Positions 46,259 through 58,879 of a stretch of DNA of 64,000 nucleotides are shown here, piece by piece. The DNA is from Hymenopus coronatus (Eukaryota > Arthropoda > Insecta > Mantodea > Hymenopodidae): contig CM060900.1 of assembly GCA_030762935.1 (NCBI GenBank), forward strand, positions 286,892,784 through 286,956,783, read 5' to 3'. The notes under the pieces were generated by a model. It ran no database searches. It was not told where the DNA came from and saw only the letters and a list, made by a program, of their open reading frames with translations. The position numbers and the translations under genes are program-made. The number at the start of each line of letters is the position of its first letter. Position 1 is the first letter of the stretch.

Positions 46259-49200
46259 TATGGATATATCATGCATAATCATTATCACAGTTAATATTGC
46301 ATTTACTTGACGTTTCCGTGCAACCATGAAGCGTTTGTCCTTAGCAAAACCATCCCAGTGGCTACTTTCTCTTTTATGTGATGGATGTTGGTACTTTAAA
46401 TGCTGCTGAGGATATGACCATGGATAAAAATAACCTCCTCTTCTTTCAAGTTGAAGCTGATGTGGATAAATGGAAGATTGTGAAACTGGGTTCTCCAACC
46501 AATCACCTTAAAAAAAGCAGTGAAAAGATATATTTTACACTGAAAGCACAGTTTAGATGATTTTATTTATAGGCATACATTTTTTTTTTTTTTTTTTTTT
46601 TTTGTTAGAACAAATATTTTTAGCACAAAAAAACAATTTTAAAGACCATAGTCATTGTACATATTATTTTGAGTTAGATGAACAAAATTATGAACAATAG
46701 GCATGAATGGTATAAAAGCAGTGAGTAACATATAATACAAATATATAGGCTGAAAACAACAATCTGAGCTTTATGTAAAGACTGAAGAATTAGAAATTAG
46801 CTTAAGTTCTCAGTTCTTGATATTGATGACAGTATTTTATGTAGTGATTTGCCTATTGTGCTATCAACTGAGCTGAAAACTTTCAAGGCCATAGTGATAG
46901 AAATGATACTCTTATTTACCACAAGGTGATGTGTAGTAGTAGTAATTACAATAGTTTTTTAGCATAGTATTATTCATTTTAGAAATGATGTGTTAGTATC
47001 ACTGGTGAATATGAAAATGGTGTTTTCTATATTGATGACCCATGATATCAGGTTGAGGAACCCAACAGCCTGTTGTCTCTTACAATCCAGGTTGTGCCAA
47101 GCTCACTATGGTAATATGTTGGTTATTAAGTTGCTGGAGCATTTATCAAGGGTCCAGCACAGAAGTTATCTGAACAGTTGGTCTACCCTTTATAATGGCA
47201 TTTACCATCACAAGTAGTACAGGACAAGTTTAGAAGAGCTATCTTGTGTTGTGAATACTGTCATATGAGGTAACTGGAGTAACAGTCGCTGTACAGCACC
47301 AGCAAGAAGACATAAGGTCACTTGCAAAAATGATATTTGGACAATGTTTAGTCCAGATATTGTTTAACTCATTGCAAAAATGGTGTTTAGAGCTAAACAG
47401 CATCTAAATTATGTATAGTTTTAGTCACAGCTTAAGAAGTGGTTTAGACACTGTGTAACCTTAAACACTAATATTATTAATCTTTAGCTGCAGTTGTTCC
47501 AAAGCCTGCTGCTGTTCTAAAACTTAGTATCCTCATAGATGTGAACATTTATCCTCTAAAACTTAGTGTCCTGTATAGATGTGAACATTTATCCATCCTT
47601 GTTATAAAGAACATGCTCAGAGACTGCCTGGATCACTTGAGTTACATGTATTCCAACATCAAGTTTACAATGGAAATAGAGCAAGATGGGGATATTGTCA
47701 TTTACACAAACCAAGAATTGCTTATACAATACTGTGTGAATACATGTTTTGATTGCTAAATTGGCACCAGAAATGCACATGTTGCTGTCAAATAATATTA
47801 TATTGCTTCCTTATGTATTTTTAGCAATAACATCATGCTAAATGAATAAATGAATCAAGAAAACAGATCTGCTTATTTGAAGGTCTGACATATGGAGCTT
47901 TGTAAAGGAAGCACTAATAAACAGAGCCAAAAACAGAAGGAGAATAGAAGAGTTCAGCACATTCATTCCAAATGAAAAAGAAAACAAGAGTTTCAGTTCA
48001 CATAGCACTCAACAGTTTTCTACAAATTCCAGATGATCTATAAATAACACATAATCTTGGTCCCAAAAACAGTTACCCAATAAAAATACACATTAAATTA
48101 AAAGATCACAGGATAACAAGTCAAGAATATATTAGTTCAGCTGTAGTGACTGTGAACAAATTTACATTGCTAAAGGAGGCATAAAAAAAGAACCTAAGAA
48201 CACCTCAAACACATAAAACAAAAGCAAGAAGACAAATCAGCAGTAGTTTGCTATTTTTGTAAAGACCAACACTCCATAAATACAAATCCAAGAGCACTAA
48301 GAAGCCTAGCAAGGAAAAAATCGGGATAACAGTTTTGGAGAATATCTACATCTGGAAGAACAGGAACTGTGTTTTCAATTTTGAAATCCTGCCAGGCAAC
48401 CTACCAATGTAGGGGTTCATCCAAACACCACCAGGAACAACCCACCCCAGTGGATGATGATGGCAGTTGAACAGGAACTGATAATGGAAGCATATAACTT
48501 CAGAAACATATTTTCCACATAAATAATAGTAAGTGATATAGTGTTGTAAAAATTGATTCACTAATTAATTTCAGTATAGCAATAATCAATAGTTATATCA
48601 TATGTTGTTTTATACAGACCTGCTTCAACAGGTCAAGGTTTCTGTACTAAAGGCAAAATTTAATGCAACAGCTGATCACAGGATTTGCACCATGTAAACA
48701 TATGGGATTTCAGCATAGCCTACCTTCTGCTACCCCTGCACCAAGTGCTCTTCACACCCTCATAAACATATGTGAAAATATATGCTCAATGTATGTATAG
48801 AAAATTAAGAACTAAATCAGGTCATGGCATATGTCGCAATACAAGTGCAAGCAGTAGGACATCATTCTCTAGAACGGCTACTGTTCCAGTTACCACCAAG
48901 AAAGAGGGGTAGAAATTCAAAACTATCATATGTATATTAATAAACTTAATTGTATTTATTATATTAGTTATATCTGATTTTGTGTGTCAGATTTTAAGTG
49001 ACCATTGCAGCAATGGTGTGGATTAAACTTTATAGGGATGAGTACAAGATTTTTTTTCTGGAAATGTTTTTTTATTATTCTAGCTATTTTACTTATTTTA
49101 AACAGGTAATTAATACCTTATTGCTATGAATGCCAATGTCTTTCAAGGTGATAAATTATAAAATTGATTTGCATATGGCTGCATAAATATATTATTATTT

Positions 49201-49550
49201 TACCTTCATAAGGAATGATAGTTTATGTAAAAATCTGTTTAAACACAATACAATGTTATTTAGTGCATACAAATTTAATTTAGTCAGCTTAAGCCAAGTA
49301 ATTAAAATTTATTACACAAAGTTAAATGAATACTTTTAGTAAGAGCTCAAAATTTAAATGCTCACAAGTCTGCTAGGAGTAAACTAATACCATAACCAAA
49401 CCAAAGGCATAAATTTTCAGAGTATATTGTAAATTTTTCAGAAAATTTGGTTTTTTTGTATGTAAAGAAGCAGATATTATGTAGATAAGGAACATAAAGT
49501 TAGGGTAAGAGAATATTTTGTCAAAACAAACATTGTAATTTTTTGTTTAC
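46259..49550. other. No gene recognised; poly(T) and a small tandem duplication
   Basis: AT-rich. A T-run lies at 46580-46603. At about 47518-47594 a segment of about 40 bp containing GATGTGAACATTTATCC is duplicated in tandem. Around 48200-48450 short plus-strand fragments such as VCYFCKDQH suggest a possible retroelement zinc knuckle, too weak to call. Confidence 0.4.
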
Positions 49551-49696
49551 CATGAGTTTGCGCTGTATCATCATCATCATCATCATTATCAAGCCCAACT
49601 TCTTGCTGTTCATCCTCTGCTAAATCTTCATTCTCAATTGGCTGATATATATCTTTCGGATGAAGTCCATAATAAGAGTACCAAGAAGGGTTCAGG
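49551..49696 (-). CDS. Candidate host-gene exon, acidic protein, function unknown
   Basis: A possible internal exon of 146 bp. On the minus strand it is preceded by a pyrimidine-rich tract and TTATTGCAG (acceptor ending at 49697) and followed by G|GTAAAC (donor at 49550-49549). The enclosed frame is open and reads LNPSWYSYYGLHPKDIYQP, then IENEDLAEDEQQEVGL, then a run of Asp (DNDDDDDDT) and AQTH. The aromatic block followed by an acidic tail is protein-like and unlike the transposon relics nearby; I do not recognise the family. The Asp run is a short (GAT)n repeat, which may inflate the apparent ORF. No neighbouring exons were found within the window, so the gene would need large introns. It could be chance. 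Confidence 0.4.
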
Positions 49697-49939
49697 CTGC
49701 AATAAATCAAAATAAAGAAAACTAAGTGTAATGATCTAGATAATTTTTGTGTATTATTAATTTACCACTGCCATACCGCAACTGCCACTGTCACCAGCAT
49801 CACCACCACCACTGCTGCTGCCTTTAGGCTTTTGACTTCTTATTTTATTTTAATGCTTTAAGTAGATATTCAACCATTTGGTGTAAATTTACATCTTCTT
49901 ACAGTATACGTTGAAAAACACTTTAAGAGAAGTAGAGCT
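49697..49939. other. No gene recognised; imperfect CAC/CTG triplets
   Basis: Around 49770-49830 there is an imperfect series of CCA/CTG/CAC triplets. Confidence 0.4.
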
Positions 49940-50182
49940 TCTTTTTATAGTGTTTAACGCCCACTGTTACTACTATTGCACTGCAGGCAATGATACTGAT
50001 GATACATGGAATGAAGATGGAGCACCAGTGTAATGTGATGGCAGAAAAACTGGAGAACCTGGAGAAAACATGCCCCTCTGCTGCTTTGTCCACTACAAAT
50101 CCCATATGCTGTCACCTGGGATCAAACCCGGGCTACTTTGGTGAGAGGTGAGTGGTCTAACCTCTTGGCCATGGCGCAGCCA
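49940..50182 (-). mobile_element. SINE-A copy, diverged
   Basis: The minus strand shows the SINE-A head (GGCCAAGAGGTTAGACCACT), a B box changed to GGTTTGATCCC, the internal GTCCACTACAAATC-type segment and a GTTAAACACTA end followed by A-rich sequence. More substitutions than at 29009-29261. No convincing target duplication. Confidence 0.8.
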
Positions 50183-50389
50183 AATGGAGTTCTAGCTAAA
50201 CTTTGTATAACATTACAGGCTGTTCACATTTAAACTTTGTTCACAACATTTTAATAAAAACAATCAATTTACATGAACATCTCGGAAATTTTTTGGCTTA
50301 ACACAGAAATTGTGCAGATAATGATAGTTTATTTCACTATTTAGCATATATACAATGTAATAGGTTTCATCAGCAGGTCATTAAAATGC

Positions 50390-51890
50390 ATCTATGTTTA
50401 AGTATTCTTGTATGGTATGAATATAGTAGTTTCATCCTATTTTTAACACTAATTTTAAAAGAATTTGCATTCATAATTTGTCTGACATTTAAAGGTAAAT
50501 GTATTATATAATTTCATTGCATGATACAGATGAGAATCAAGATATTTCTGTAAGCAATATTTAGGTTGTGCCATATTATTTCTACCCCTTAATTCATATT
50601 CATTGGTATATATCTCAGGAAAAAACTACTTCAGCTGTCTTTTGGAGATGAACAAAATTCAAGAATGCAAATACATACAAAGGTGCCAGAGTTAAAATTC
50701 CAAAATCTTTAAAAATAGGTCCAATATGTTGACAAGAATCACAATTTTTTATTATTTTAAGAGCCTTCTTCTGGAGCAAAAATACTTGGTTGGCTTCCCC
50801 ACTACTACTTCAGGGCAAAATAACATAGTTCAAATGGCAGTTAAATAAACTATAACAAATGGGTAGTAAAATGCTAAGGGAAACACATATTCTAGTCTTT
50901 TTTAGAGAAATAAATCATTTGACAACTTTTTGCATATTTTCGTTACATAGAATTTCCAGGAAAGCTTGTTGTCTAACCATATTCTGAGTTTAACTTTTCG
51001 TTATGCACTATGTTTATCTTTTAAACTAAATATGATGCTTTATATTACTTCTTTACTCATATGTAAACCATTTGCTCCAAACCAATCAGATATTTGATCT
51101 TAAGTATTCTACCAATTACAAGTACTTTCAGAAAGAATATTAAGCATTATAATATCATCTACAAAAGAGATCACGTTACCATGAGTAGCAGCAGGCAAGT
51201 CATTAACAGCTACAATGAAAAGAAAAAGGTCCAGAATAGGTCCTTGAGGTACTTGCATTGTTACTTCTTGAACTATAGACAATTGGACATTAATTAAGAC
51301 CAATTGCTTCCTGTAACTAAAATGTGATTGGATTAGGGACAGTTCTTTATTTTTTATTCCATAGTATTCTAATTTTCTTAGCAGCAGCTCATGTTGGGAA
51401 ACAGTCAAAAGCTTTACTGAGGTCACATAAACATACTGTTGTATTCTGCTTGTTCTTAAAAGAATAAAATACTTAATTTACAAGGGATTCAATACCCAAA
51501 ATAGTAGACCTATTGGGCCTAAGAACCACATTGTTCATCACATAGTATCCATTTCAAAATATGGAACTAACTGGTATAAAATTACAATTTCAATTATTTT
51601 GGATAAAACTGGCAACAAAGATACTAGCCTATACTTTAGAGACTTCTTGTCTTTTTCTCTTTTTGTATACAGGAATAATTTTTGATATCTTTAAGAGGTC
51701 AGGAAACTTACCTTGGTTAAGGCATTGGTTAACAATAAGTATCAACAAATCCAATAAATAAGAAACACTTAACTTAAGTAAATAGCTATAAAAACCATAG
51801 TAATCCTGATTTCTTGTGTTATTAAATGTCATAATATTTCTGTAAACATTTTCACGTGTTCCTTCCAAGTAATGAATCAATGAATCAAAT
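50390..51890 (-). pseudogene. LINE-D reverse transcriptase relic
   Basis: A minus-strand RT of a CR1/Jockey-like LINE, distinct from LINE-A/B/C and E. The open frame 51895-51629 gives LSVSYLLDLLILIVNQCLNQG and ISKIIPVYKKRKRQEVSK, the first RT block. Frame 51426-51109 gives SQHELLLRKLEYYGIKNKEL, QVPQGPILDLFLF (motif B', normally GVPQGSILGP) and VISFVDDIIML (motif C with both Asp). Fragments of the thumb and C-terminal tail continue to about 50400, including HLYHAMKLYN near 50535. No endonuclease was found. 5'-truncated and full of stops. Confidence 0.8.
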
Positions 51891-51921
51891 AGCAATCATA
51901 GTTCTCAAATGTATATTTTAC

Positions 51922-52700
51922 TTTCTCTAGCCTGCATGTACAATATACACAGTGAATAGAGAAGGTACTGTATTTCACCCAAAAATTTGATGTCAAGATT
52001 TCACTGGAAATATATGTTTTGGGGTCCCCTGAGTCTGAAAAAAGCATTTTTAGAAAAAGGTCTGCATATGTCTGTTTGTGGACAGCATAGCTCAAAAACA
52101 AAGATTGTTAAATACCAAATGTGGCATTTACGTTTTGTATCTTCTAAGGATGCAAAACAAAGATTTTTAAGGAAATCTCCCCACCACAAACTACCTTTCA
52201 CATGGAAAAATGTTCAAAAATTTTGAATTTCTAAAAAATGGCTCTAACGATTTTGATTAAAATTCTGTATATTAAAGATATTTACACCCTAAATAAAATG
52301 AATATCTTAAATTTTCTGGGAAGGTCTGAAGACCTCTTTTATCTGGATAAATTTTTCTGAATTTTGCTTAACTACTAAACCGTAAGAGATAGACAAAGAC
52401 TTACTACAAAAACTGTACATCTCGTCAAAACACACACTTTATGTCCTTTACGGTTTTGTTCTGGAGGTAACAATTTCAGAGATATTCCTTGTTATTGGTT
52501 TCAATTCTGCAGTACTTATACTTTTCTCAAACAGGAAGTGTCGTTTTTCTTTCGTTCTACTCCTGGCTAAGCAAGGAAGCAATTTGCAATGACAATCACA
52601 TAACAATAGCTTTTAAAATGTTTGACTCGCTTTAGCCTAGTGCATTTCCTTAGTTCCCTTCTACTTGCAAGGAACTAAATAATAAGAATGGTCTGCTAAT
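51922..52700 (+). repeat. Unidentified dispersed repeat R, copy 1
   Basis: About 780 bp, present in three copies in the same orientation (see 60755-61425 and 62055-62800). Conserved blocks include TTTCTCTAGC at the left end, GTACAATATACAC, AAAAATGGCTCTAACG in the middle, and ACTTATACTTTTCTCA near the right. This copy retains a segment near 52290-52375 that copy 2 lacks. No TSD, inverted repeat or A tail was found. ORFs across it (52001-52201 minus, 51987-52226 plus) are not conserved as frames among the copies. Confidence 0.85.
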
Positions 52701-53127
52701 GTTTATCTCAATTAGCATTGTGTAGAAAGAAGAATACTCTTTTATAAGAAGTTTGTAGAGCAGCTAGAGAAAGTCACATGAGTGTAACACATGAGATATT
52801 TTTTTAGGTAGTGGAACATGCAATTTCTTATACAGGGTAATTCGAAAATATTTTTACAATGATCCTTACATCAAAATAACAAAAAAATGTTCACATAAAG
52901 GTATGTCTCAAAACCCTTCATTTTCAACTTATTAGGGTTCAAAATGATTTTAATCAAAACATTTTTAAGTAACACAATCTATTTTTGAAATTGTCAGCTT
53001 GTTAGAAGGTGTTCAACACAAACACAGCTCATAGCAAATGCTTGAAATGCCTTCCTCTTGTGTCCAGGCAAACATTAACTCATCACTATTGTATGCTGTC
53101 AAATATGCCCTGTCAGCATTATATAAT

Positions 53128-53281
53128 TGGCACCGCAGGCAATGACACTGATGACTACAGGAATAAAGTTGGAGCACTGGTAGAAAGTGATGGTGGGAGA
53201 AACTGGAGAATCCAGAGAAAACCTACCCCTGCACCGCTTTGCCCACCACAAATCCCACATGCGGTCGCCTAGGATGGAACT
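53128..53281 (-). mobile_element. SINE-A fragment, head missing
   Basis: It matches SINE-A from the B-box region (GTTCCATCC) to the body (CCACCAAT-type and GGTGCC end). The A-box part is replaced by sequence continuous with the LINE-B 3' end at 53282. Confidence 0.75.
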
Positions 53282-55119
53282 AGAGTTATTATCGCCCTTA
53301 AAATGCATATAAGCGGCAGTAAAAACAATATAAAAAGAAATAAGGAATAAAATATGTCAACGTCACAAATAAAACCCCAGAGTAAATGGGAGAATATATG
53401 ACAATGGCCATAGAGGGATGTAAAATCCGGGTCAATCATGAAAACTGTAAAGAAAACTATGTAAAGGTAAATCCCCAGCACCAAAGGTAACAGAGAGATA
53501 ACATCACTAACGATAAAATCTTTAACAAACTAAAATGTTTTCAAAAAAGGCATTTGGCATAAAAAGCTAAAACCCTATCTACCGCGCAGTTGTCATCCCG
53601 GAGGACCTCGGAAAGCGAGACCAGAAGCTGAAGAGTTGCTTGAAGTGCGGATAGAGCAGCACACTCCAGCAGCACATGATTAACAGACAAATATGCTCTA
53701 CATAGCAGACAGGTAGGTAGGTACAGGTTCCTCGAAAGCACGAAAGCACCTTTCTCCGCAAAACAAGCCTAAAATCTTCGGCGGTCAAAAAGTAACTATA
53801 ACACTGGGCTCCTTTGTTGCCGGCTTTGCCGCCACATCCGCCAGTTCATTACCGTGCAACCAAACTATCCAGGAATCCACGCGCAATCCACATTTACGCC
53901 AGAGGCGTGTAAAATTTGGAGGACATCGTAAATGTATTGCACTAAATGATGGTAGCTGTACTGTTAACGAGTGCTCTGGAGTGCGCTAAGTAAATCACTA
54001 GGAATGAGGCAGTCATCCAAATTGCGACGGCGAACATACAGAATGACTCGGTAAATAGCACACATCTCTGCAGTATAAATTGATGTGTAACTAGGCAGAC
54101 TGAAAGTATGTGGTTCGGTTCCAGTTACGAGGCACATCCAACACCGTCGATGCATTTCATATCATCGCTGTATATACAAATTCGTTCACTGTAATGGGAT
54201 TTAAAAAAAATATAGCCATCATCCAGAAATTGGCGTGGGATGTAGCATGTAAAAAAGGTGGGTACATCCCCTCTCCCTTGGGAAACATGATAGGTATGGC
54301 AATACCACAGTTCCGAAGAAACTCTCGGAAACGAAAACCTGCATGCTTTGGACAATGTGATAGGTGGCAATAACGTTCGTCCAGGTCAGTAGAGTTAAAA
54401 GGGGTAAACGTAGGATGCGTAGGCATGCACTTAAGTCCACAGCCATAATTTGCCAGCAGGATATCTTGCCGAAATCACAGAGGAGGGTTCTGCCGATTCG
54501 GCGTAGATGTTGAGTTGGTTGTAAATGCTCCAACAGCCACAGGGATGCCTTGATTATAGACAGTATCTAACCTTTTCAGCACAGATGGTCGTGCGGAGGA
54601 GTAAGCAATGCCTCAGTAGCCCAGCTGGATCGGATCAGCACTGGATAAAAGCGCAGCAACACAGTACGATTCGCTCCCCAAGATTTGCCAATTAGTATCC
54701 GTAAGATATTCAGAGAAAGCTCCCATCGTATTTTCAGCTGTGCTATATGTGGTGACCAACAAAGTTTCCGGTCGAATACCAACCCAAGGAATCTCATCTC
54801 ATCTGCGAAGGGAAGTAAACCTGGCCAGACAAGGTGGCAATCACCTCCTACGGCTCCAGAAGTTTATGCAGAGTGACTTCTCAGTTGAGAAGCGAAAGCC
54901 ATTTGTGGAGCTCCATTGATAAAGATTGTCTAAATACCGCTGGAGACGTTCCAAAAACGGCGTGCGCTGAGAAGTACAAAAGATGGCAAAGTCGAATAAG
55001 CAGGACGAGACACCAGGGGGGAAACATTGCGATATATAATTGATCGCTATAGCAAACACTGTCACGCTTAGTACCGATCCCTGCAGCTCTCCGTTCTCTT
55101 GAAGAACATTTTTCGGGAG

Positions 55120-55149
<30 letters not shown>
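55120..55149 (+). repeat. A30 run inside the LINE-B reverse transcriptase
   Basis: LINE-A has only eight A at the equivalent place (30525-30532). The expansion encodes a run of Phe on the minus strand. Confidence 0.9.
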
Positions 55150-55151
<2 letters not shown>

Positions 55152-55629
55152 GAGCCAACCCTTACCCGGAAAACGCGGTCCCTCATATACTCCTGAATGA
55201 ACAACCGTAGGCGTTCATGTACATTCCAATTGTGGAGGGAGCGTAAAATCCCTGCCCGCCAAAACATATCATAAGCCTTCTCGAGGTCAAAAAACATCCC
55301 AACCGTCTGACAATTCTGAAGAAAGCCGTTCATGATCTGCGTCGATAGCGACACAAGGTGGTCATCCGCTTATCGACGTCTTCAAAAACCAACTGGATGG
55401 TGGTCAGAAGATTGTGAGATTTTATTCGCCACACCAACCGTCCAATGATCATGCGTTTCATTACCTTGCTAGTGCAGCTGTTGATGGAAATAGGACTATA
55501 GCAGGAAGGAAGCTGACGATCCTTTCCAGGTTTCAAAATAGTGATGGTGGCCTCCCGCCACTGATTTGCAAAAGTGGCATCCACTCAGACACGACTATAG
55601 ACCTCGAAGAGGAACGCCTTACCTTAAGG

Positions 55630-55676
<47 letters not shown>

Positions 55677-55694
55677 TGAGAGAGAAAGAAAGAG
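55630..55694 (+). repeat. (GA)n tract inside LINE-B ORF2
   Basis: GAGA-rich sequence with a few T and A interruptions. LINE-A has only a short GAGAGA there (about 31015-31022). Confidence 0.9.
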
Positions 55695-57019
55695 TTGTCG
55701 TAACATTTGGACATGGATTACATCTCGACCTGGTTAGACGTTCGCGAAGATGAAAGTGAATGGTCTAGCTTAGCCAGTGAAAAGACCATTGTAGTCTTCA
55801 AGGTTTCCTGAGCAGAGGGCGAACCCTTGAGATTCCATCTACACCTTAACTGGAAGAAACTCAAGGGAAATAGTTGTCTAAGCTAGATACTTGAGCGAAA
55901 GCCCTGCCAGAGTGTATCAGTTATCTTCAGACCGGCTATTGGCATATGGCTCACTTTTCTGGCTGAATGCCGTAACTTATCCCATAAATCAGAGGAAGGG
56001 GTATGTCGAGCAAAAGATGCTAAAAAGTTGCTCTATGATAATGTGTTTAGATTGGGCATACAGATTTTTATATTGTATAAGATTATCTAGAGTAAGGCAA
56101 CGGTGGAAAACCCTGAGAGCACATCGGCGAGCACGAATGGCATTCCGGCATTCATCTGTCCACAAAGGGACAGGAAATCGACGGGAATATTTAGTCGACC
56201 GTGGAATACAAAGCTCACAGGCGGAATTAATTGTCTCGGTGAGGTGTTGGACTAAACAACCTACCGAGTTGTGCTCGCTACAGTGAAAAACGGACAAACG
56301 GGAATAAAGGTTCCAGTTGGCTCATTCTAAGCGCCAGCTATGTAAACGTGTGGAACATACATCCTGTGCTAGTGACAAATAAGAGTAGGAAAGTGATCTC
56401 TAGAATGTAAGTCAAAGGTGATATTCCATTGCAAGGAAACTACCAACTGTGGAGAACAACCTGCTATATCTAGGTGATAAGAAATGCTGAAGGCGTCAGA
56501 AAGAAATGTAAGCTCTCCGGTGTCACATATGATCCAAGATATCGGCTACAACTTAACCTCTCGCACAAGCCCGAGGGAACCCCAAAGTGGATGGAGGGCA
56601 TCCGCGTCCCCTTCCAACAGAAGAGGTGTTGATAGCTGGGAGACAAGGTCTTTTAAATTAGTGCGCGAGAGGTCATCAGCTCGAGGCACATAGATATTGC
56701 AAATGGTGAAGCTAACGGAGGGGAGCTTAGTCCATATAGCGATGGACTGTATGTCAGATTCAGCGAAGATATCATCTCTGATAAGAATGAGCAGGAACAC
56801 CATCCTCCGCCAATAAATCACACCGGACAGAAGAGTACTGATTTATTGTAAGGAGGTATTGGGGACAAAGATTGGTCTCTTGTAAGCATACGACCAAAGA
56901 CTGATTTTGGTGGAGCAACAATTCACGCTCTTGACAAAATGGTCTAATTCTAGTATGTTCCGCTGTAGGATAGCCATGAGCAATGGTATGCGATAAGATT
57001 TAAATGAAAAGGCCTTTCT

Positions 57020-58434
57020 GCATATTGAGCTGTGCTGGTCAGTTTTGTTTCTTCTTCTTGGCCGTCTGACTAACGCTTTTGTTTAGGAGCACGATCCTAC
57101 CACTTAAGCACTGGCCACCTAGCAGTGAAGGCAGAATGCTCCTGGTCCATCTCCTCCACAGGGGAGGGCCCTTGTCCAATAGAGAATTTCGGTTCGAGAA
57201 CCTCGAATCGAGTAGAGGTGCTGATCGGCGAAGATGGTGGTCACTGACCTGATCTCTCCCCACAAAAGTCCTCAGAAGAGGATCTTCATGGTGAATTGCG
57301 TGGAATGGCTCTTCCCTTAGATGTTTTGGGAGGAGATTATAAGAAGTCGGCCCTGACATAACTGGTCTTAAACGTTTTCGCTGGTGCAGCATACTCAACG
57401 GTCTTACCGGACTTAACACCTGAAGTCGAAGGTTTGGGGGACTCCTGTAATACAGTGCGCTTTACATTGGCGGACGCGGCAGATGGCGATATAAGCGTGG
57501 ACCTGGATATCGAATTTTTCGGCAGTGGTCTGCTATGAGGATCTTTTCGGCGTTGGTGGCCTCGTTTATATTGCTGGTCTGAGTGGCGATTTCCCGACCT
57601 GGTACAGGTTTAGCTGCGACGGAGCTATAGGTACCGGATTTCGGGATAGAGGTTTGGCGGATGCGCAGGAGCTTCCGGGCTTCAGAGAAGGACACCTTCT
57701 CCTTTACCCGTATCTCCTGGGTAACTTTCGCCTCTGAAAAACGGGGGCAGTCTCGAGAACTGGATGGATGTCCGCCGCCGTAGTTAACGCAAGATGGAGT
57801 TGACGTACAAGCTCAATCGTGCCTGACGTCTCCACAGTTGAAACTGGTAGACCGACCACTAAAGAACACACTTGTGTGACTAAAGCGTTGGCACTTGTAG
57901 CACCTGGGTGAGTTAGGGATGTATGGCCGAAATTTGATAGCTTCTTACCCTGCCTTAATCCCTTGAGGGAGATCTACCCTATCAACGGTAAGGAACAGAG
58001 TACGGGTACACACAAATTCACCAGTTACTCTCAACTGAACCCGTACACAGAGCAAACGCCTTGTTCCGCAAGATTCTAACAAATCTTCTCATTGGACAAA
58101 CCGTCCAATATGCGGGGGGTGACAACGCCGCGCGAGGAGTTCAAAGTTTTGTGTTTTTCCACTTTCATCGGGTAGCTACCCAACATATTGGCTCTCAATA
58201 ATTTCGCAGCTTGGGATGTCAATATTGCTTCGACCAGGAGCGCGCCATTACACGATCGAGTACAGGATTTCACTGTACCAGCTATCTAATCCAGGCTCTT
58301 TTGATGAGAAACGGGCTAACCGATGTAAATTTCATTCCTTCCTCTGTTCTATAAATGATCAAGTAGTGAAGACCGCTGGACTCGACTATTTCCTATCCAA
58401 GCATTATGTTGTGTTTGGGTTTGTTTTTAGCCAT
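57020..58434 (-). pseudogene. LINE-B ORF1, gag-like with zinc knuckles
   Basis: It begins MAKNKPK at 58434, as in LINE-A. The frame 58273-58076 reads SCTRSCNGALLVEAILTSQAA and PMKVEKHKTLNSSRGVV. A CCHC region follows near 57910-57770: CYKCQRF (first knuckle), then FNCGDVRHD (second, missing its first Cys pair) and CVNYGGGHPSSS (third, with one Cys changed to Tyr). The frame 57695-57462 gives MSFSEARKLLRIRQ and SGTYSSVAAKPVPG. It would coat the element RNA. Multiple frameshifts. Confidence 0.78.
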
Positions 58435-58879
58435 ACAGTATATGGTATAAATTCATCCTCCAGCGCTCCCCACCCTCCATGGAGCCCAACGAAGGATTTC
58501 CTCGCTGGGGTGACTGGGCTACACAGGGAATATAGCAGACTCGCCGTCCCACTCGCCCTGGAGTTCGGTATAGCACCTTGTCCTGGTCGATTGACTAGGC
58601 ATGAGTTAGTCCCTTAGGCGAAGCAGAAACGAAAGTGGTGTATTAGGTTGCGCACCCTCTCCAGGTACTGAAGGGCAGAAGCCCAGGCTCAGATAAGTAA
58701 CCCTCAACCAACCAGGATATCTCTTTTCACCGACACGGGTCCCCACGCACGGCCTACACATGGGTGGGCATTTTGACGTACTGACTCCACTACTCTGGGG
58801 TTGCCCACACGAGGGAGTCAAGGTTTGGCTCGGGAACCCGGGTGCGCCAAACTCGTACCTACTGTAGTAGGCCCCTGGA

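Larger units (their letters stand above)
53541..56977 (-). pseudogene. LINE-B ORF2: endonuclease, reverse transcriptase, RNase H
   Basis: The ORF spans about 1145 codons from ATG 56977 (MAILQRN) to the stop after FYAKCLF at 53541. Endonuclease: LLILIRDDIFAESDIQSIAI, then CNIYVPRADDLSRTN, and a GDADALHPLWG block where GDFNAxHPLWG is usual (56821-56546). RT: VDHLVSLSTQIMNGFLQNCQ, FFDLEKAYDMFWRAG (55370-55270), then QGS and VFAIAINYISQC, and a motif C that reads CLFDFAIFC. A 6-nt in-frame deletion has removed two residues of the FVDD catalytic motif still present in LINE-A. RNase H: ICIYSDD, SIYTAEMCAIYR and CLIPSDLLSALQS (54170-53980) keep Asp, Glu and Asp. The C-terminal CLLCRAYLSVNHVLLECAAL zinc-like block is at about 53715-53640. 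Frameshifts are numerous. Confidence 0.85.
53282..58878 (-). mobile_element. LINE-B, sister copy of LINE-A
   Basis: The same family as LINE-A, same strand, without the SINE, mariner or LINE-C insertions. It includes a 5' UTR (58878-58435), ORF1 (58434 to about 57020), ORF2 (56977-53541) and a 3' UTR (53540-53282) whose end reads TTAAGGGCGATAATAAC. It contains an expanded 30-A run at 55120-55149 and a (GA)n tract at 55630-55694. Less AT-rich than the surroundings, which suggests it has had less time to decay than other relics. Confidence 0.88.

Noticed and set aside
48000..48480. Possible BEL/Pao gag with zinc knuckle (VCYFCKDQH, then CRGSSKHH)
   Set aside because: Only scattered Cys/His with stops between them; spacing does not match a knuckle.
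54110..54533. Several overlapping ORFs on both strands
   Set aside because: All are frames or shadows of the LINE-B ORF2 region between RT and RNase H.
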